Assembly (NCBI GenBank): GCA_049964655.1
Contig: JBMFXC010000053.1
Coordinates: forward strand, 1-19,231
DNA from: JAJZJT01 sp049964655
Lineage (GTDB): Bacteria > Actinomycetota > Acidimicrobiia > Acidimicrobiales > RAAP-2
Direction of reading: 5' to 3'
DNA: 19,231 nt
Part shown: piece by piece, positions 1-7,253 of the stretch
Position numbering within the stretch: the stretch's first letter is position 1
Layout of the letters: each line of letters starts with the position of its first letter
Made by a program: the position numbers and the translations under genes
The notes under the pieces: generated by a model
Told to the model about the DNA's origin: nothing
Databases searched by the model: none
What the model saw: only the letters and a program-made list of their open reading frames with translations

Positions 1-55
1 CGACCCAGCCCTCGACGACCCAGCCCTCGACGACCCAGCCCTCGACGACCCAGCC
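1..55. repeat. 15-bp tandem repeat, in frame with the membrane-protein gene
   Basis: The unit CGACCCAGCCCTCGA is repeated three full times plus ten bases of a fourth copy, with no mismatch. It reaches the left edge, so the real array may be longer. Read in the frame of the membrane protein that follows, each unit codes for Asp-Pro-Ala-Leu-Asp, and no stop separates the array from that gene. Because the unit is a multiple of three, copy-number changes would keep the frame. Confidence 0.9.
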
Positions 56-1711
56 AACTCCGGTCGGACAGCGACAGGCGAGCTTCACCGGAGAACCTGG
101 TCGGTCGTCGTGGCTGGCATGGTGCTCGGTGTCGCTCCCTTCGTCGCCGGTCTCGTCATCGACGTCGCCCATGGATGGCTGCCGCTCGGCGACGACGCCG
201 TCATCGCCGACCGCAGCTGGCTCGCCCTCGGGAGCCACGGACCGCTCCTTGGCCAGGTGACGCTGGCGACCGCTCACGGACACCCCACCTACGACCTCGG
301 CCCGCTCCTGTACTGGCTGCTCGCCGTTCCCGTCCACGTCGACCCGGTCCACGGGGCCCTGTGGGGGGCAGCACTGTGGTCCACCGTCGCCGTAGCAGTG
401 ACGGTCGTGGCTGCACACCGGACGGCGGGACCCGTCGGTGCCCTGGTGGCCGGCGCTGTCTTCCCGGTCCTCGCCGCCGGGATCCCGTTGGTGGCCCTCG
501 ACCCCACCTGGAACCCGAGCATCGGTCTGTGCTGGTACGTCGCCGCGGCGGCGGCCGGTATCGCCACCGCCGCCGGGAACCGCTGGTGGTTCCCCGTCCT
601 CGTCCTCGCCGGTTCCGTCGCCGCCCAGTGCCATCTCTCGCTGGCCGCCAGCCTGCCGCTCCTCTTGCCGGTCGCCCTGGTCGTCGGTGTCGCCGGGGAG
701 CGGCGGGGAGTGCGACGGGCATGGCTCGCCCCGATCAGTGCCGGTCTCGCGGTCGCCGTCGGCTGCTGGGCCGCCACCGTCGTCCAGCAGCTCACCGGGC
801 ACCCCGGCAACCTCACCGCTCTCGCCACCGCCACCGGGCACGGCGCCGACCTCGGCTGGGTAGGCGCCCTGCACACCCTCGGGACAGCCCTCGGCATCCC
901 GCCCCTGTGGTGGCGCCAGATCGAGCGTTTCACCTTCCACGAGTTCGTCGCCATCTACACCACCGGCAGCATCCCCGTCGCCGTCGCTGCCGAGGCTGCC
1001 GTCGCCGCGACCGCCGTCTTCGCCTGGCGCACCGGTCGGCGTGCCCTCGCCGCCGCCGCCGTCGTGGCACTGACACTGAGCGCAGCGGCCGTCGCCGTCG
1101 TCGCTCACTTCCCGCTCGCCGACATCCTGGCGCTCGGCTACACGGTGCGGCCCGCCTACGTGGTGGGCATCCTCACCTGGGTGGTCTTGTTCTGGGCTGT
1201 CGTCGTCGCCGTCGCCGCCCTACTTCGGCGGGCTCGGCAGGCCCGACGACACGGGCGCCCGGTGAGCGCGCCGTCCGGGCCGGGTGCCCGCGGGCGGGCG
1301 CGGGAGCGAGTCGCCGTGACGACCGTCGCCGGCACCCTCGCCGCGGTGGGCCTCGTCACCGTCGCCGTCCTTGCCGAGCGATCGGACGCCAGCGTTCCTG
1401 TCCAGGCTGAGACAGCCACCCAGGTGCGGGCGGTGGACGCGGCCATCCGGCCGCTCGCCTCCGGGCCCGTCGTCCTCCACGTCGCTCCCGACCCGTCGCT
1501 GCCCCCCGGGGGCCTCGAACAGCTCGCCCTCGACTTCGGGGTGCTGTGGCTAGCCCACACCCAGGGGTACTCCGTGCGACTGCCGAACGTCGCTGCGAAC
1601 AGCATCGGCCCTGAGGCCGCACCCGCCGCCGGCATCCCGTCGGTCACCGTCACCTTCGCCCACGGGCGACCGGTCGCCTCGTCGACCGCGTCCGCCAGCT
1701 CCGCCACCTGA
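2..1711 (+). CDS. Multi-pass membrane protein, GT-C glycosyltransferase-like (5' partial)
   Basis: This is an integral membrane protein with roughly ten or more hydrophobic segments. The first extracytoplasmic loop carries an acidic GDDA motif followed by a PLLGQ...HGHPTYDLGPLLYWLLA stretch. That order (Asp-containing loop, PLLG, HPGP-like turn, aromatic membrane segment) is seen in actinobacterial GT-C glycosyltransferases that use polyprenyl-linked sugars; the substrate cannot be named. A central AAQCHLSLAASL segment fits the same family. A soluble Ala/Pro-rich tail forms the last ~100 residues. The frame is open to base 2. The first possible start in the window is GTG at 110, but it has no good ribosome-binding site and lies inside the first hydrophobic segment (WSVVVAGMVLGVAPFVAG), so the true start is probably upstream and the N-terminus would be a DPALD repeat. 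The family call is by pattern only. Confidence 0.7.
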   Translation, partial: DPALDDPALDDPALDDPANSGRTATGELHRRTWSVVVAGMVLGVAPFVAGLVIDVAHGWLPLGDDAVIADRSWLALGSHGPLLGQVTLATAHGHPTYDLGPLLYWLLAVPVHVDPVHGALWGAALWSTVAVAVTVVAAHRTAGPVGALVAGAVFPVLAAGIPLVALDPTWNPSIGLCWYVAAAAAGIATAAGNRWWFPVLVLAGSVAAQCHLSLAASLPLLLPVALVVGVAGERRGVRRAWLAPISAGLAVAVGCWAATVVQQLTGHPGNLTALATATGHGADLGWVGALHTLGTALGIPPLWWRQIERFTFHEFVAIYTTGSIPVAVAAEAAVAATAVFAWRTGRRALAAAAVVALTLSAAAVAVVAHFPLADILALGYTVRPAYVVGILTWVVLFWAVVVAVAALLRRARQARRHGRPVSAPSGPGARGRARERVAVTTVAGTLAAVGLVTVAVLAERSDASVPVQAETATQVRAVDAAIRPLASGPVVLHVAPDPSLPPGGLEQLALDFGVLWLAHTQGYSVRLPNVAANSIGPEAAPAAGIPSVTVTFAHGRPVASSTASASSAT

Positions 1712-1764
1712 ACCGGACGAGCACGGGAAGCGTGGGCGGTGCCGGTGCGGCTGGGCCGTCCGGT
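1712..1764. terminator. Possible bidirectional terminator between convergent genes
   Basis: An 8-bp perfect inverted repeat, ACCGGACG (1712-1719) and CGTCCGGT (1757-1764), fills the space between the stop codons of the membrane protein (+) and the aldehyde dehydrogenase (-). The 37-base loop is itself GC-rich. There is no T-tract, which is common for GC-rich genomes, so this is only a candidate. Confidence 0.3.
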
Positions 1765-1768
1765 GCCG

Positions 1769-3226
1769 TCAGCCAGCCGCCCGGTACCCGGTCGGCAGGT
1801 TGATGGTCTTCTTCTCCAAGAAGAGCTCCAGCCCGTCCTCACCGAGCTCGCGGCCGATACCCGACTCCTTGAACCCCCCGAAGGGCGACGAGAAGTCGAT
1901 GGGGACGTTCGAATTGACCATGTAGGTCCCGGTGCGAACCCGGCGCGCCACGGCGAGGCCCCGGTCGTCGTCGCCCGTGAACACTCCGCCGCAGAGCCCG
2001 TAGTCGGAGTCGTTGGCGATCGCCACGGCATCCTCGTCGTCGTCGTAGGGGATGACCGACAGGACGGGACCGAAGATCTCCTCACGTGCGATGCGCATCG
2101 AGTTGTCGACGTCGACGAACACCGTGGGCTCGACGAACCAACCGCGGTCCATGCCGGCCGGACGCCCTCCCCCGGTGGCCAGCTTGGCCCCCTCCTCCTG
2201 ACCGATGCGGATGTAGTCCTCCACGCGGTCGCGCTGGCGTTCGGCGACGAGCGGCCCCACCTCGGTCGCCGGGTCGAGCGGGTCACCCACGGTCAGCGCC
2301 CGGACATGGTCGACCAGCGCCTCGGTCATCTCGTCAGCCCGGTTCCGAGGAACGAGCACCCGGGTCAGGGCGATACAGGCCTCCCCGTTGTTCATCAGGG
2401 CGTTGGGCAACAGGAGGGGGATGACCTGGTCGAGATCGGCGTCGTCGAGGAGGATCGCTGCCGACTTGCCACCGAGCTCGAGACTGAACCGCTTCAGGTT
2501 GGCTCCGCAGGCGGCGCCGATCTTCCTGCCTGCCGCTGTCGAACCGGTGAAGGACACCTTGTCGACGCCAGGATGGCCGACCAGGTGCTGCCCCACGTCG
2601 CGGCCGGCCGGCACCACCGACAACACGCCCTCGGGCAGTCCGGCCTCCATCAGCAGCTCTGCGAAGCGGTTGGCGTCGAGCGGAGTTTCGGGAGCGGGCT
2701 TGAAGACGACGGTGCTCCCCGACAGGAGCGCCGGCGACAGCTTGGCGGCAGCCAGAAAGAGCGGGACGTTCCACGGCGTGATCGCGGCGACGACCCCCAC
2801 GGGCTCCTTGCGCACCATGACCGGGCCGAGCAGACCGTCGCGCACCGACTCGAAGGCGTAGCCGGACGCCAGACCGGCGTAGTAGTCGAGGATCATCGAC
2901 GGGGCCAGCACTTGGGCCATCTGGGCCCACGACACGGGCGAGCCCATCTCGGTGGTGATGAGCTGGGCCAGGGGAGCCACCTCGTTGCGGACCGCCTCGG
3001 CCACCCGGCCAAGGACGGCCCCGCGCTCGGCAGCCGTCAGACGCGGCCAGGGGCCGTGGTCGAAGGCGTCGCGGGCGACCGCCACCGCCCGGTCGACGTC
3101 GGCCTCCTGTGCCTCGGGCACGGTGCCCACCACCTCCTCGGTGGTCGGAGAGATCACCTCGATGACCGAGGACGACGAGGGCTCCACCCAGGCCCCTCCG
3201 ATGAAGAGGCGGTCGTAGGACGTCAT
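1769..3226 (-). CDS. Aldehyde dehydrogenase family protein (NAD(P)-dependent)
   Basis: The 485-residue protein has normal length for the aldehyde dehydrogenase superfamily, which oxidises aldehydes to carboxylic acids with NAD(P)+. All hallmark residues are visible: PWNVP with Asn153, the cofactor-binding VVFKPAPETP with Lys176, FTGST near 226-230, the general base Glu250 in LELGGKSA, the nucleophile Cys284 in NNGEACIALTR, EEIFGPV near 382-388 and FGGFKESGIGRE near 449-460. The start is ATG at 3226 because AGGGGAGG lies just upstream; the frame stays open to 3709 but that extension overlaps the next gene antisense-free start region and the SDR gene in another frame. It lies 97 bp downstream of the SDR gene on the same strand and may be co-transcribed with it. 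The aldehyde substrate is unknown; the sequence resembles the broad-substrate amide/aliphatic aldehyde group. Confidence 0.95.
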   Translation of the reverse strand: MTSYDRLFIGGAWVEPSSSSVIEVISPTTEEVVGTVPEAQEADVDRAVAVARDAFDHGPWPRLTAAERGAVLGRVAEAVRNEVAPLAQLITTEMGSPVSWAQMAQVLAPSMILDYYAGLASGYAFESVRDGLLGPVMVRKEPVGVVAAITPWNVPLFLAAAKLSPALLSGSTVVFKPAPETPLDANRFAELLMEAGLPEGVLSVVPAGRDVGQHLVGHPGVDKVSFTGSTAAGRKIGAACGANLKRFSLELGGKSAAILLDDADLDQVIPLLLPNALMNNGEACIALTRVLVPRNRADEMTEALVDHVRALTVGDPLDPATEVGPLVAERQRDRVEDYIRIGQEEGAKLATGGGRPAGMDRGWFVEPTVFVDVDNSMRIAREEIFGPVLSVIPYDDDEDAVAIANDSDYGLCGGVFTGDDDRGLAVARRVRTGTYMVNSNVPIDFSSPFGGFKESGIGRELGEDGLELFLEKKTINLPTGYRAAG

Positions 3227-3323
3227 AGATCCTCCCCTGTGCGCGGCCAGACTGCGCCCGCGCTCTCCGGCGATCGTAGTCAGGGTCGCCGGCGGCTGCC
3301 TGGCCATCGAGGCCACCGAACGG

Positions 3324-4430
3324 TCACCGACCTGGCCGGTCTTCGCGGTCGACGCCCGAGCTGCCCGACGTGCCACTCGCCTGGTCCCCCACCGCACTGT
3401 CGAGGTCCCAGCCCGTCCGCTCGACGCACCACGCCCACAGCGCTGCCCGTGCCTCGGCGTACTGTCGAGGCGGCAGCCAGGTGGTCGGAAGCCGGTGCTC
3501 GCCTCGCCGGTGGCGGTCGAGCCAGAAGCCGCCGGTCGACCCGGCGCCCTCGGCCGAGGCGGCCAACCACACCACCGTGTCGGCGCCGTCGTCCGGCTGC
3601 CGGAGCAGCGGCCGCACCAACCGTCGGAACCCCGGCAGGCCGCTGGCCAACCCGGGGGTGTCCACCCAACCCGGGTGCATGACCTGGAACGCCGGCCCGC
3701 CGGAGCCAAGCCGCTGGGCCCACTCGTGCGCCACGAGCAGTTGGGCTCGCTTCACGTGTGCATAGACCTTCACGCCGTCGTAGTGCAGCGGATCAGGCTC
3801 CAGCGCGGCCATCGAGAACCGCTCGGCGTAGAGCCCACCCGAGGAGACGGTGAGCACACGGGCCCGCTCCGGCCCTGCGTCGAGCACTGGCAGCAGCAGG
3901 CCCGTCAGCAGAAAGGGCGCCAGCAACTGCACACCGGCGGTGAGCTCGACGCCCTGAGGGGTGGTGGAGACGTGCCGGTTCAACGCTCCGGCGTTGTGGA
4001 CCAGCACGTCGACGTGACGATGGCGAGCGGTGACCGCGTTTGCCAGCTCTCGCACCTGGTCGAGGTCGGCAAGGTCGGTCAACGAGGAGGAGACCGTGGC
4101 GCCTCGGGCCGCCTCGGCGACGGCGCGGACGGCCTCGTCCAGGCGGCGCGGCTCACGTCCGACCAGGTGCACGGTGCCCCCCAGCCGAGCCAGCCCGATG
4201 GCGGTGGCGAGCCCGATCCCGGAGGTCGCGCCGGTGACGACCGCGGTACGACCTTCGAGGGAGGGAGGGTCGACCCATCCCTCGCATCGACGCCGGACGT
4301 CCGGCCCGATGCGGGAAAAGCTGCCCACCACCGACGCCTCGAGGACACCGTCGACAACACGGCAGACCCACGGTGGCAGTCGACGACCCGACGGGGCCGC
4401 CACCGTCACCGACGGGTCGGTCCTGCTCAT
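3324..4430 (-). CDS. Short-chain dehydrogenase/reductase (DHRS12-like SDR)
   Basis: The 368-residue protein is a classical SDR with an N-terminal extension of about 60 residues. The Rossmann motif TGATSGIG lies at 66-73, NAG at 146-148, the catalytic Ser in VSSGG at 196-197, and Tyr223-x3-Lys227. The preceding VDGVLEASVVGSFSRIG stretch and PGWVDTPG after the active site resemble the dehydrogenase/reductase family member 12 group; the substrate is unknown. Its ATG at 4430 overlaps the stop of the SRPBCC gene by four bases (ATGA), so the two are almost certainly translationally coupled. The C-terminal ~30 residues (Ser/Gly/Asp/Arg rich) look disordered. SDR genes also accompany flavoprotein and CFA-synthase genes in some light-stress clusters, and here this gene is divergent from such an operon. 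Confidence 0.92.
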   Translation of the reverse strand: MSRTDPSVTVAAPSGRRLPPWVCRVVDGVLEASVVGSFSRIGPDVRRRCEGWVDPPSLEGRTAVVTGATSGIGLATAIGLARLGGTVHLVGREPRRLDEAVRAVAEAARGATVSSSLTDLADLDQVRELANAVTARHRHVDVLVHNAGALNRHVSTTPQGVELTAGVQLLAPFLLTGLLLPVLDAGPERARVLTVSSGGLYAERFSMAALEPDPLHYDGVKVYAHVKRAQLLVAHEWAQRLGSGGPAFQVMHPGWVDTPGLASGLPGFRRLVRPLLRQPDDGADTVVWLAASAEGAGSTGGFWLDRHRRGEHRLPTTWLPPRQYAEARAALWAWCVERTGWDLDSAVGDQASGTSGSSGVDREDRPGR

Positions 4431-4894
4431 CGGAGGCGCTCTACGTGCCGGACTGGTCGCGGGCCGGACAGCACACGGCGCAACCCGGCGATGCCTCGAT
4501 CACCGATCCGCCGGAACGCCGGCCCGAGCAGGGGAGCAGTCAGACGAGCCAACCTCCTGGGCGTCAGCTCGGCGTGGTAGTGGAGACGTGCGCCGCCCTC
4601 GGGGCGGGTGTCGACCGTCACGGTGTCGACCGAGCGGACCCAGCCGTTCTCGCCAGCCAGCACCACCCGTCTCGGGGGGTCGAAGGCGACCACCCGGTAG
4701 TCGATGGGCGTCGTGCGCCCGCCAAGGCGGACCCACAGGCGGAAGACGCTGTCCACGCCCACAGGACCGGCACCGAGCCGTTCCCCTCGGGCCACACCCG
4801 GATCCCACTCGGCAGCCAGCGAGAACTCGGCGAGATAGGCGAACGCCTCTTCGGGCGCCCACTCGGTGGTGATGTCGGCGTCGTAGGTCGGCAC
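4427..4894 (-). CDS. SRPBCC (START-like/polyketide cyclase) family protein
   Basis: The 155-residue protein has the length and pattern of the SRPBCC helix-grip fold: an N-terminal strand (YDADITTEWAPEEAFAYLAEFSLAAEWDPG), then alternating strands ending in a long C-terminal helix (LTAPLLGPAFRRIGDRGIAGLRRVL). Members hold hydrophobic ligands such as lipids or polyketides; nothing here fixes the ligand. Two in-frame GTG codons could start it, at 4918 and 4894. The second is preferred because AAAGGAG sits five bases upstream of it. It is the first gene of a minus-strand group with the SDR (ATGA overlap) and is divergent from the FAD/DUF1365/methyltransferase operon. Confidence 0.87.
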   Translation of the reverse strand: MPTYDADITTEWAPEEAFAYLAEFSLAAEWDPGVARGERLGAGPVGVDSVFRLWVRLGGRTTPIDYRVVAFDPPRRVVLAGENGWVRSVDTVTVDTRPEGGARLHYHAELTPRRLARLTAPLLGPAFRRIGDRGIAGLRRVLSGPRPVRHVERLR

Positions 4895-4924
4895 GGCCGC
4901 TCCTTTCAGAGACGACACCTGAGC

Positions 4925-5060
4925 CGGGGAGCCGGGCCGGTGTCACGTATTTAGCACTAATTATTAGGATAGGGGGACGACCACCAGCCCCGTCCGCCGG
5001 CCGGCACTGTCGAGACGGACTCGACAGGCCCCGTCTGGGCGCCATCTTCGAAGGAGCACC
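4925..5060. promoter_or_regulatory. AT-rich divergent promoter region with CTAATTATTAG dyad
   Basis: This is the spacer between two divergent operons. Bases 4947-4972 are strikingly AT-rich for this genome and contain the dyad CTAATTATTAG (4957-4967, 5-bp arms around one T). TAGGAT (4965-4970) could be a -10 element for the + strand operon and the region could also serve the minus-strand genes, but no convincing -35 hexamer is visible on either strand. GAAGGAG at 5050-5056 is the ribosome-binding site of the following gene. Confidence 0.45.
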
Positions 5061-5064
5061 CGAC

Positions 5065-6327
5065 GTGCGCATCGCCATCGTGGGGACCGGTGTGGCCGGC
5101 CTCGTCGCTGCCCATCTGCTCGGCCACCGCCACGACGTCACCGTCTTCGAAGCCGACAGTCGCCCCGGAGGCCACGCCAACACCGTGCGCGTCGAGGTAG
5201 ACGGACGCACCCACGACGTCGACACCGGGTTCCTCGTCTACAACGACCGCAACTACCCGGGGCTGGTCCGGCTGTTCGACCGCCTCGGGGTGACGACCAA
5301 GCCGAGCGACATGAGCTTCAGCGTGTCCGACCAGACGAGCGGGATCGAGTGGCGGGGAACCTCCCCGTCGACCGTGCTGGCGCAGCGCCGGAATGCCGTC
5401 CGTCCGGCTTTCCTCCGTATGCTCGCCGACGTGGTCCGCTTCAACCGGACAGCCCGCGCCCTGCTTGCCGACGGCACGGACGCCCGGTCGCTCGACGAGC
5501 TCCTCGCCCAGGGAACGTGGTCACGTGGGTTCATCGAGTGGTACCTCCTCCCGATGGGATCGTCGATCTGGTCCGCCGACCCGTCCACGTTCCTCGACAT
5601 CCCGGCTGCGACCTTCGCTCGCTTCTTCGACAACCACGGGCTGCTCTCCCTGGGTGACCAGCCTGCCTGGCGCACGGTGGAGGGGGGGTCTCGCCACTAC
5701 GTGGACGCCGTCCTCGCCCCGCTCGGACGGCGCGTGCGACTGGCCACCCCGGTCTCCAAGGTGACCCGCTTGGCGGAGGGGACGGCCTGGAGCGGCGTCG
5801 AGGTGCTGACCGGCAACGGCCCCGAGCACTTCGACCACGTCGTGCTCGCCTGTCACAGCGACCAGGCGCTCGAGCTGCTCTCTGACCCGTCGGACCTCGA
5901 GCGGGAGGTCCTCGGGGCGATCCGCTACCAGCCCAACCTCGCCACGCTCCACACGGACGAACGGCTGCTCCCCCGGAACCGCAGAGCGTGGGCCAGCTGG
6001 AACTACCACCGCCTCGAGGACCAGCCCCACCGCGCCACTCTCACCTACCGGCTCCGGAGCCTCCAGGGGGTCGACGCCAGCCGCGAGCTGCTGGTCACCC
6101 TCAACCGCGACGAGGACATCGCCCCCGACGCGGTGCTCGGGCGCTTCGCCTACGCCCACCCCATCTTCGACCGCGCCGCCGTCGCTGCCCAGCGCCGCTA
6201 CGACGACCTGGTCGGCGAGCGTCGCCGGACGTGGTTCTGCGGGGCCTACTGGGGCTATGGCTTCCACGAAGACGGCGTGGTCAGTGGGGTGCGGGTGGCC
6301 CGGGCTCTGGGCGGGGACCCGCTGTGA
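5065..6327 (+). CDS. FAD-dependent amine-oxidase-like oxidoreductase/desaturase
   Basis: The 420-residue flavoprotein begins with a dinucleotide-binding fold (IVGTGVAGL, Gly7/Gly9/Gly12; acidic Glu29 ending strand 2; RPGGHANT at 33-40) and ends with the second FAD-contact motif (TWFCGAYWGYGFHEDGVVSG). It is a NAD(P)/FAD-dependent oxidoreductase of the amine-oxidase superfamily, of the type found with DUF1365 and CFA-synthase genes; in Rhodobacter a flavoprotein desaturase in furan fatty acid synthesis belongs to a similar setting, so action on methylated membrane acyl chains is plausible but inferred. The start GTG at 5065 follows GAAGGAG with 8-base spacing. It is the first gene of a three-gene operon; its stop overlaps the next start as GTGA. 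Confidence 0.9.
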   Translation: MRIAIVGTGVAGLVAAHLLGHRHDVTVFEADSRPGGHANTVRVEVDGRTHDVDTGFLVYNDRNYPGLVRLFDRLGVTTKPSDMSFSVSDQTSGIEWRGTSPSTVLAQRRNAVRPAFLRMLADVVRFNRTARALLADGTDARSLDELLAQGTWSRGFIEWYLLPMGSSIWSADPSTFLDIPAATFARFFDNHGLLSLGDQPAWRTVEGGSRHYVDAVLAPLGRRVRLATPVSKVTRLAEGTAWSGVEVLTGNGPEHFDHVVLACHSDQALELLSDPSDLEREVLGAIRYQPNLATLHTDERLLPRNRRAWASWNYHRLEDQPHRATLTYRLRSLQGVDASRELLVTLNRDEDIAPDAVLGRFAYAHPIFDRAAVAAQRRYDDLVGERRRTWFCGAYWGYGFHEDGVVSGVRVARALGGDPL

Positions 6328-7253
6328 CGGCGATGTCCTGGCGATGGCGCAGGGGAGCACGACGGACAGAGCAGGAGCCGCTGCACAGCGCCCTCTACGA
6401 GGGGACCGTCGTCCATCGCAGGCATGACGCTCTCGGGCACCACTTCCGGGCTCCGCTCTTCATGGTGGCCCTCGACCTCGACGAGGTCGAGGCACTGTGC
6501 CGGCGACATCCGCTCTGGTCCGCCGAGCGGCGCAACGTCGTGTCGTTCCGGCGCTCCGACCACCTCGGTTCCCCGGAGGTCCCGCTCGCTACCGCGGTCC
6601 GCCGGCTGGTCACCGAGCGCACCGGACTGACGGCAGACGGGCCCGTGGTCCTCCTCACCCACCTGCGCACGTTCGGCTGGCTGTTCAACCCGATCAGCGT
6701 GTACTTCTGCTACGACGGCGCAGGCAAGGAGGTGGTCGCGACGGTGGCCGAGGTGACGAGCACCCCATGGCACGAACGCACGGCGTACGTGGTGGAGGGA
6801 ACGGGCCCGCAGGCGCTGCCCAAGCAGATGCACGTATCTCCGTTCCTCCCCATGGACCTCTCCCACCGCTTCGCCTGCACCCCGCCCGGCGAGCGGCTCA
6901 CGGTCCGGGTGGACGACGTGCGGAACGCCAGCACCGACCACGGCGACGGCGAGACCGTCTTCAGCGCCACGCTGACGCTCACCCGGACCGAGGCAACCCG
7001 CTCGGCCATGAGCCGGGTGCTCGTCCGCTACCCGCTCCTGACGGTGCGAGTCTCTGCCGGTATCTACTGGCAGGCGCTCGTCCTGTGGCGGAAGGGCGCA
7101 CCGTTCCACCCCCACCCCGACGCCGCCGAGCGGTCGGCCAACCGGTCCCGAGCGGGCCGAGGCCGCTGCCCCGGGCACGTCTCCGGTCGGAGCGCCAGCC
7201 CGGTCCACCCTGCCCGACGGGCCGGCAGGACGATCGGGGGCGATCGGGCGTGA
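6324..7253 (+). CDS. DUF1365 family protein
   Basis: The protein (309 residues from GTG 6324) shows the DUF1365 pattern throughout: LHSALYEGTVVHRRH near 20-34, LRTFGWLFNPISVYFCYD at 114-131, EVTSTPWHERTAYV at 143-156, KQMHVSPFLPMDLSHRF from 167 and a C-terminal IYWQALVLWRKGAPFHPHP. The biochemical role of DUF1365 is not established; it nearly always travels with a flavin amine oxidase and a CFA-synthase-family methyltransferase, which points to membrane fatty acid modification. GTG 6324 is preferred over ATG 6333 because the GTGA overlap with the upstream stop is repeated at the next junction with the same GTGACGGCGA sequence. The last ~50 residues are Arg/Ala/Gly-rich and probably disordered, an unusual extension. 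Confidence 0.92.
   Translation: MTAMSWRWRRGARRTEQEPLHSALYEGTVVHRRHDALGHHFRAPLFMVALDLDEVEALCRRHPLWSAERRNVVSFRRSDHLGSPEVPLATAVRRLVTERTGLTADGPVVLLTHLRTFGWLFNPISVYFCYDGAGKEVVATVAEVTSTPWHERTAYVVEGTGPQALPKQMHVSPFLPMDLSHRFACTPPGERLTVRVDDVRNASTDHGDGETVFSATLTLTRTEATRSAMSRVLVRYPLLTVRVSAGIYWQALVLWRKGAPFHPHPDAAERSANRSRAGRGRCPGHVSGRSASPVHPARRAGRTIGGDRA

Noticed and set aside
1739..3682. Long + strand open frame opposite the aldehyde dehydrogenase
   Set aside because: It is antisense to a gene with all catalytic motifs in place, has no recognisable domain, and such frames are expected opposite GC-rich coding sequence.
3227..3709. N-terminal extension of the aldehyde dehydrogenase
   Set aside because: The 160-residue extension is low-complexity Arg/Gly/Pro sequence overlapping the SDR gene, and a good ribosome-binding site supports ATG 3226.
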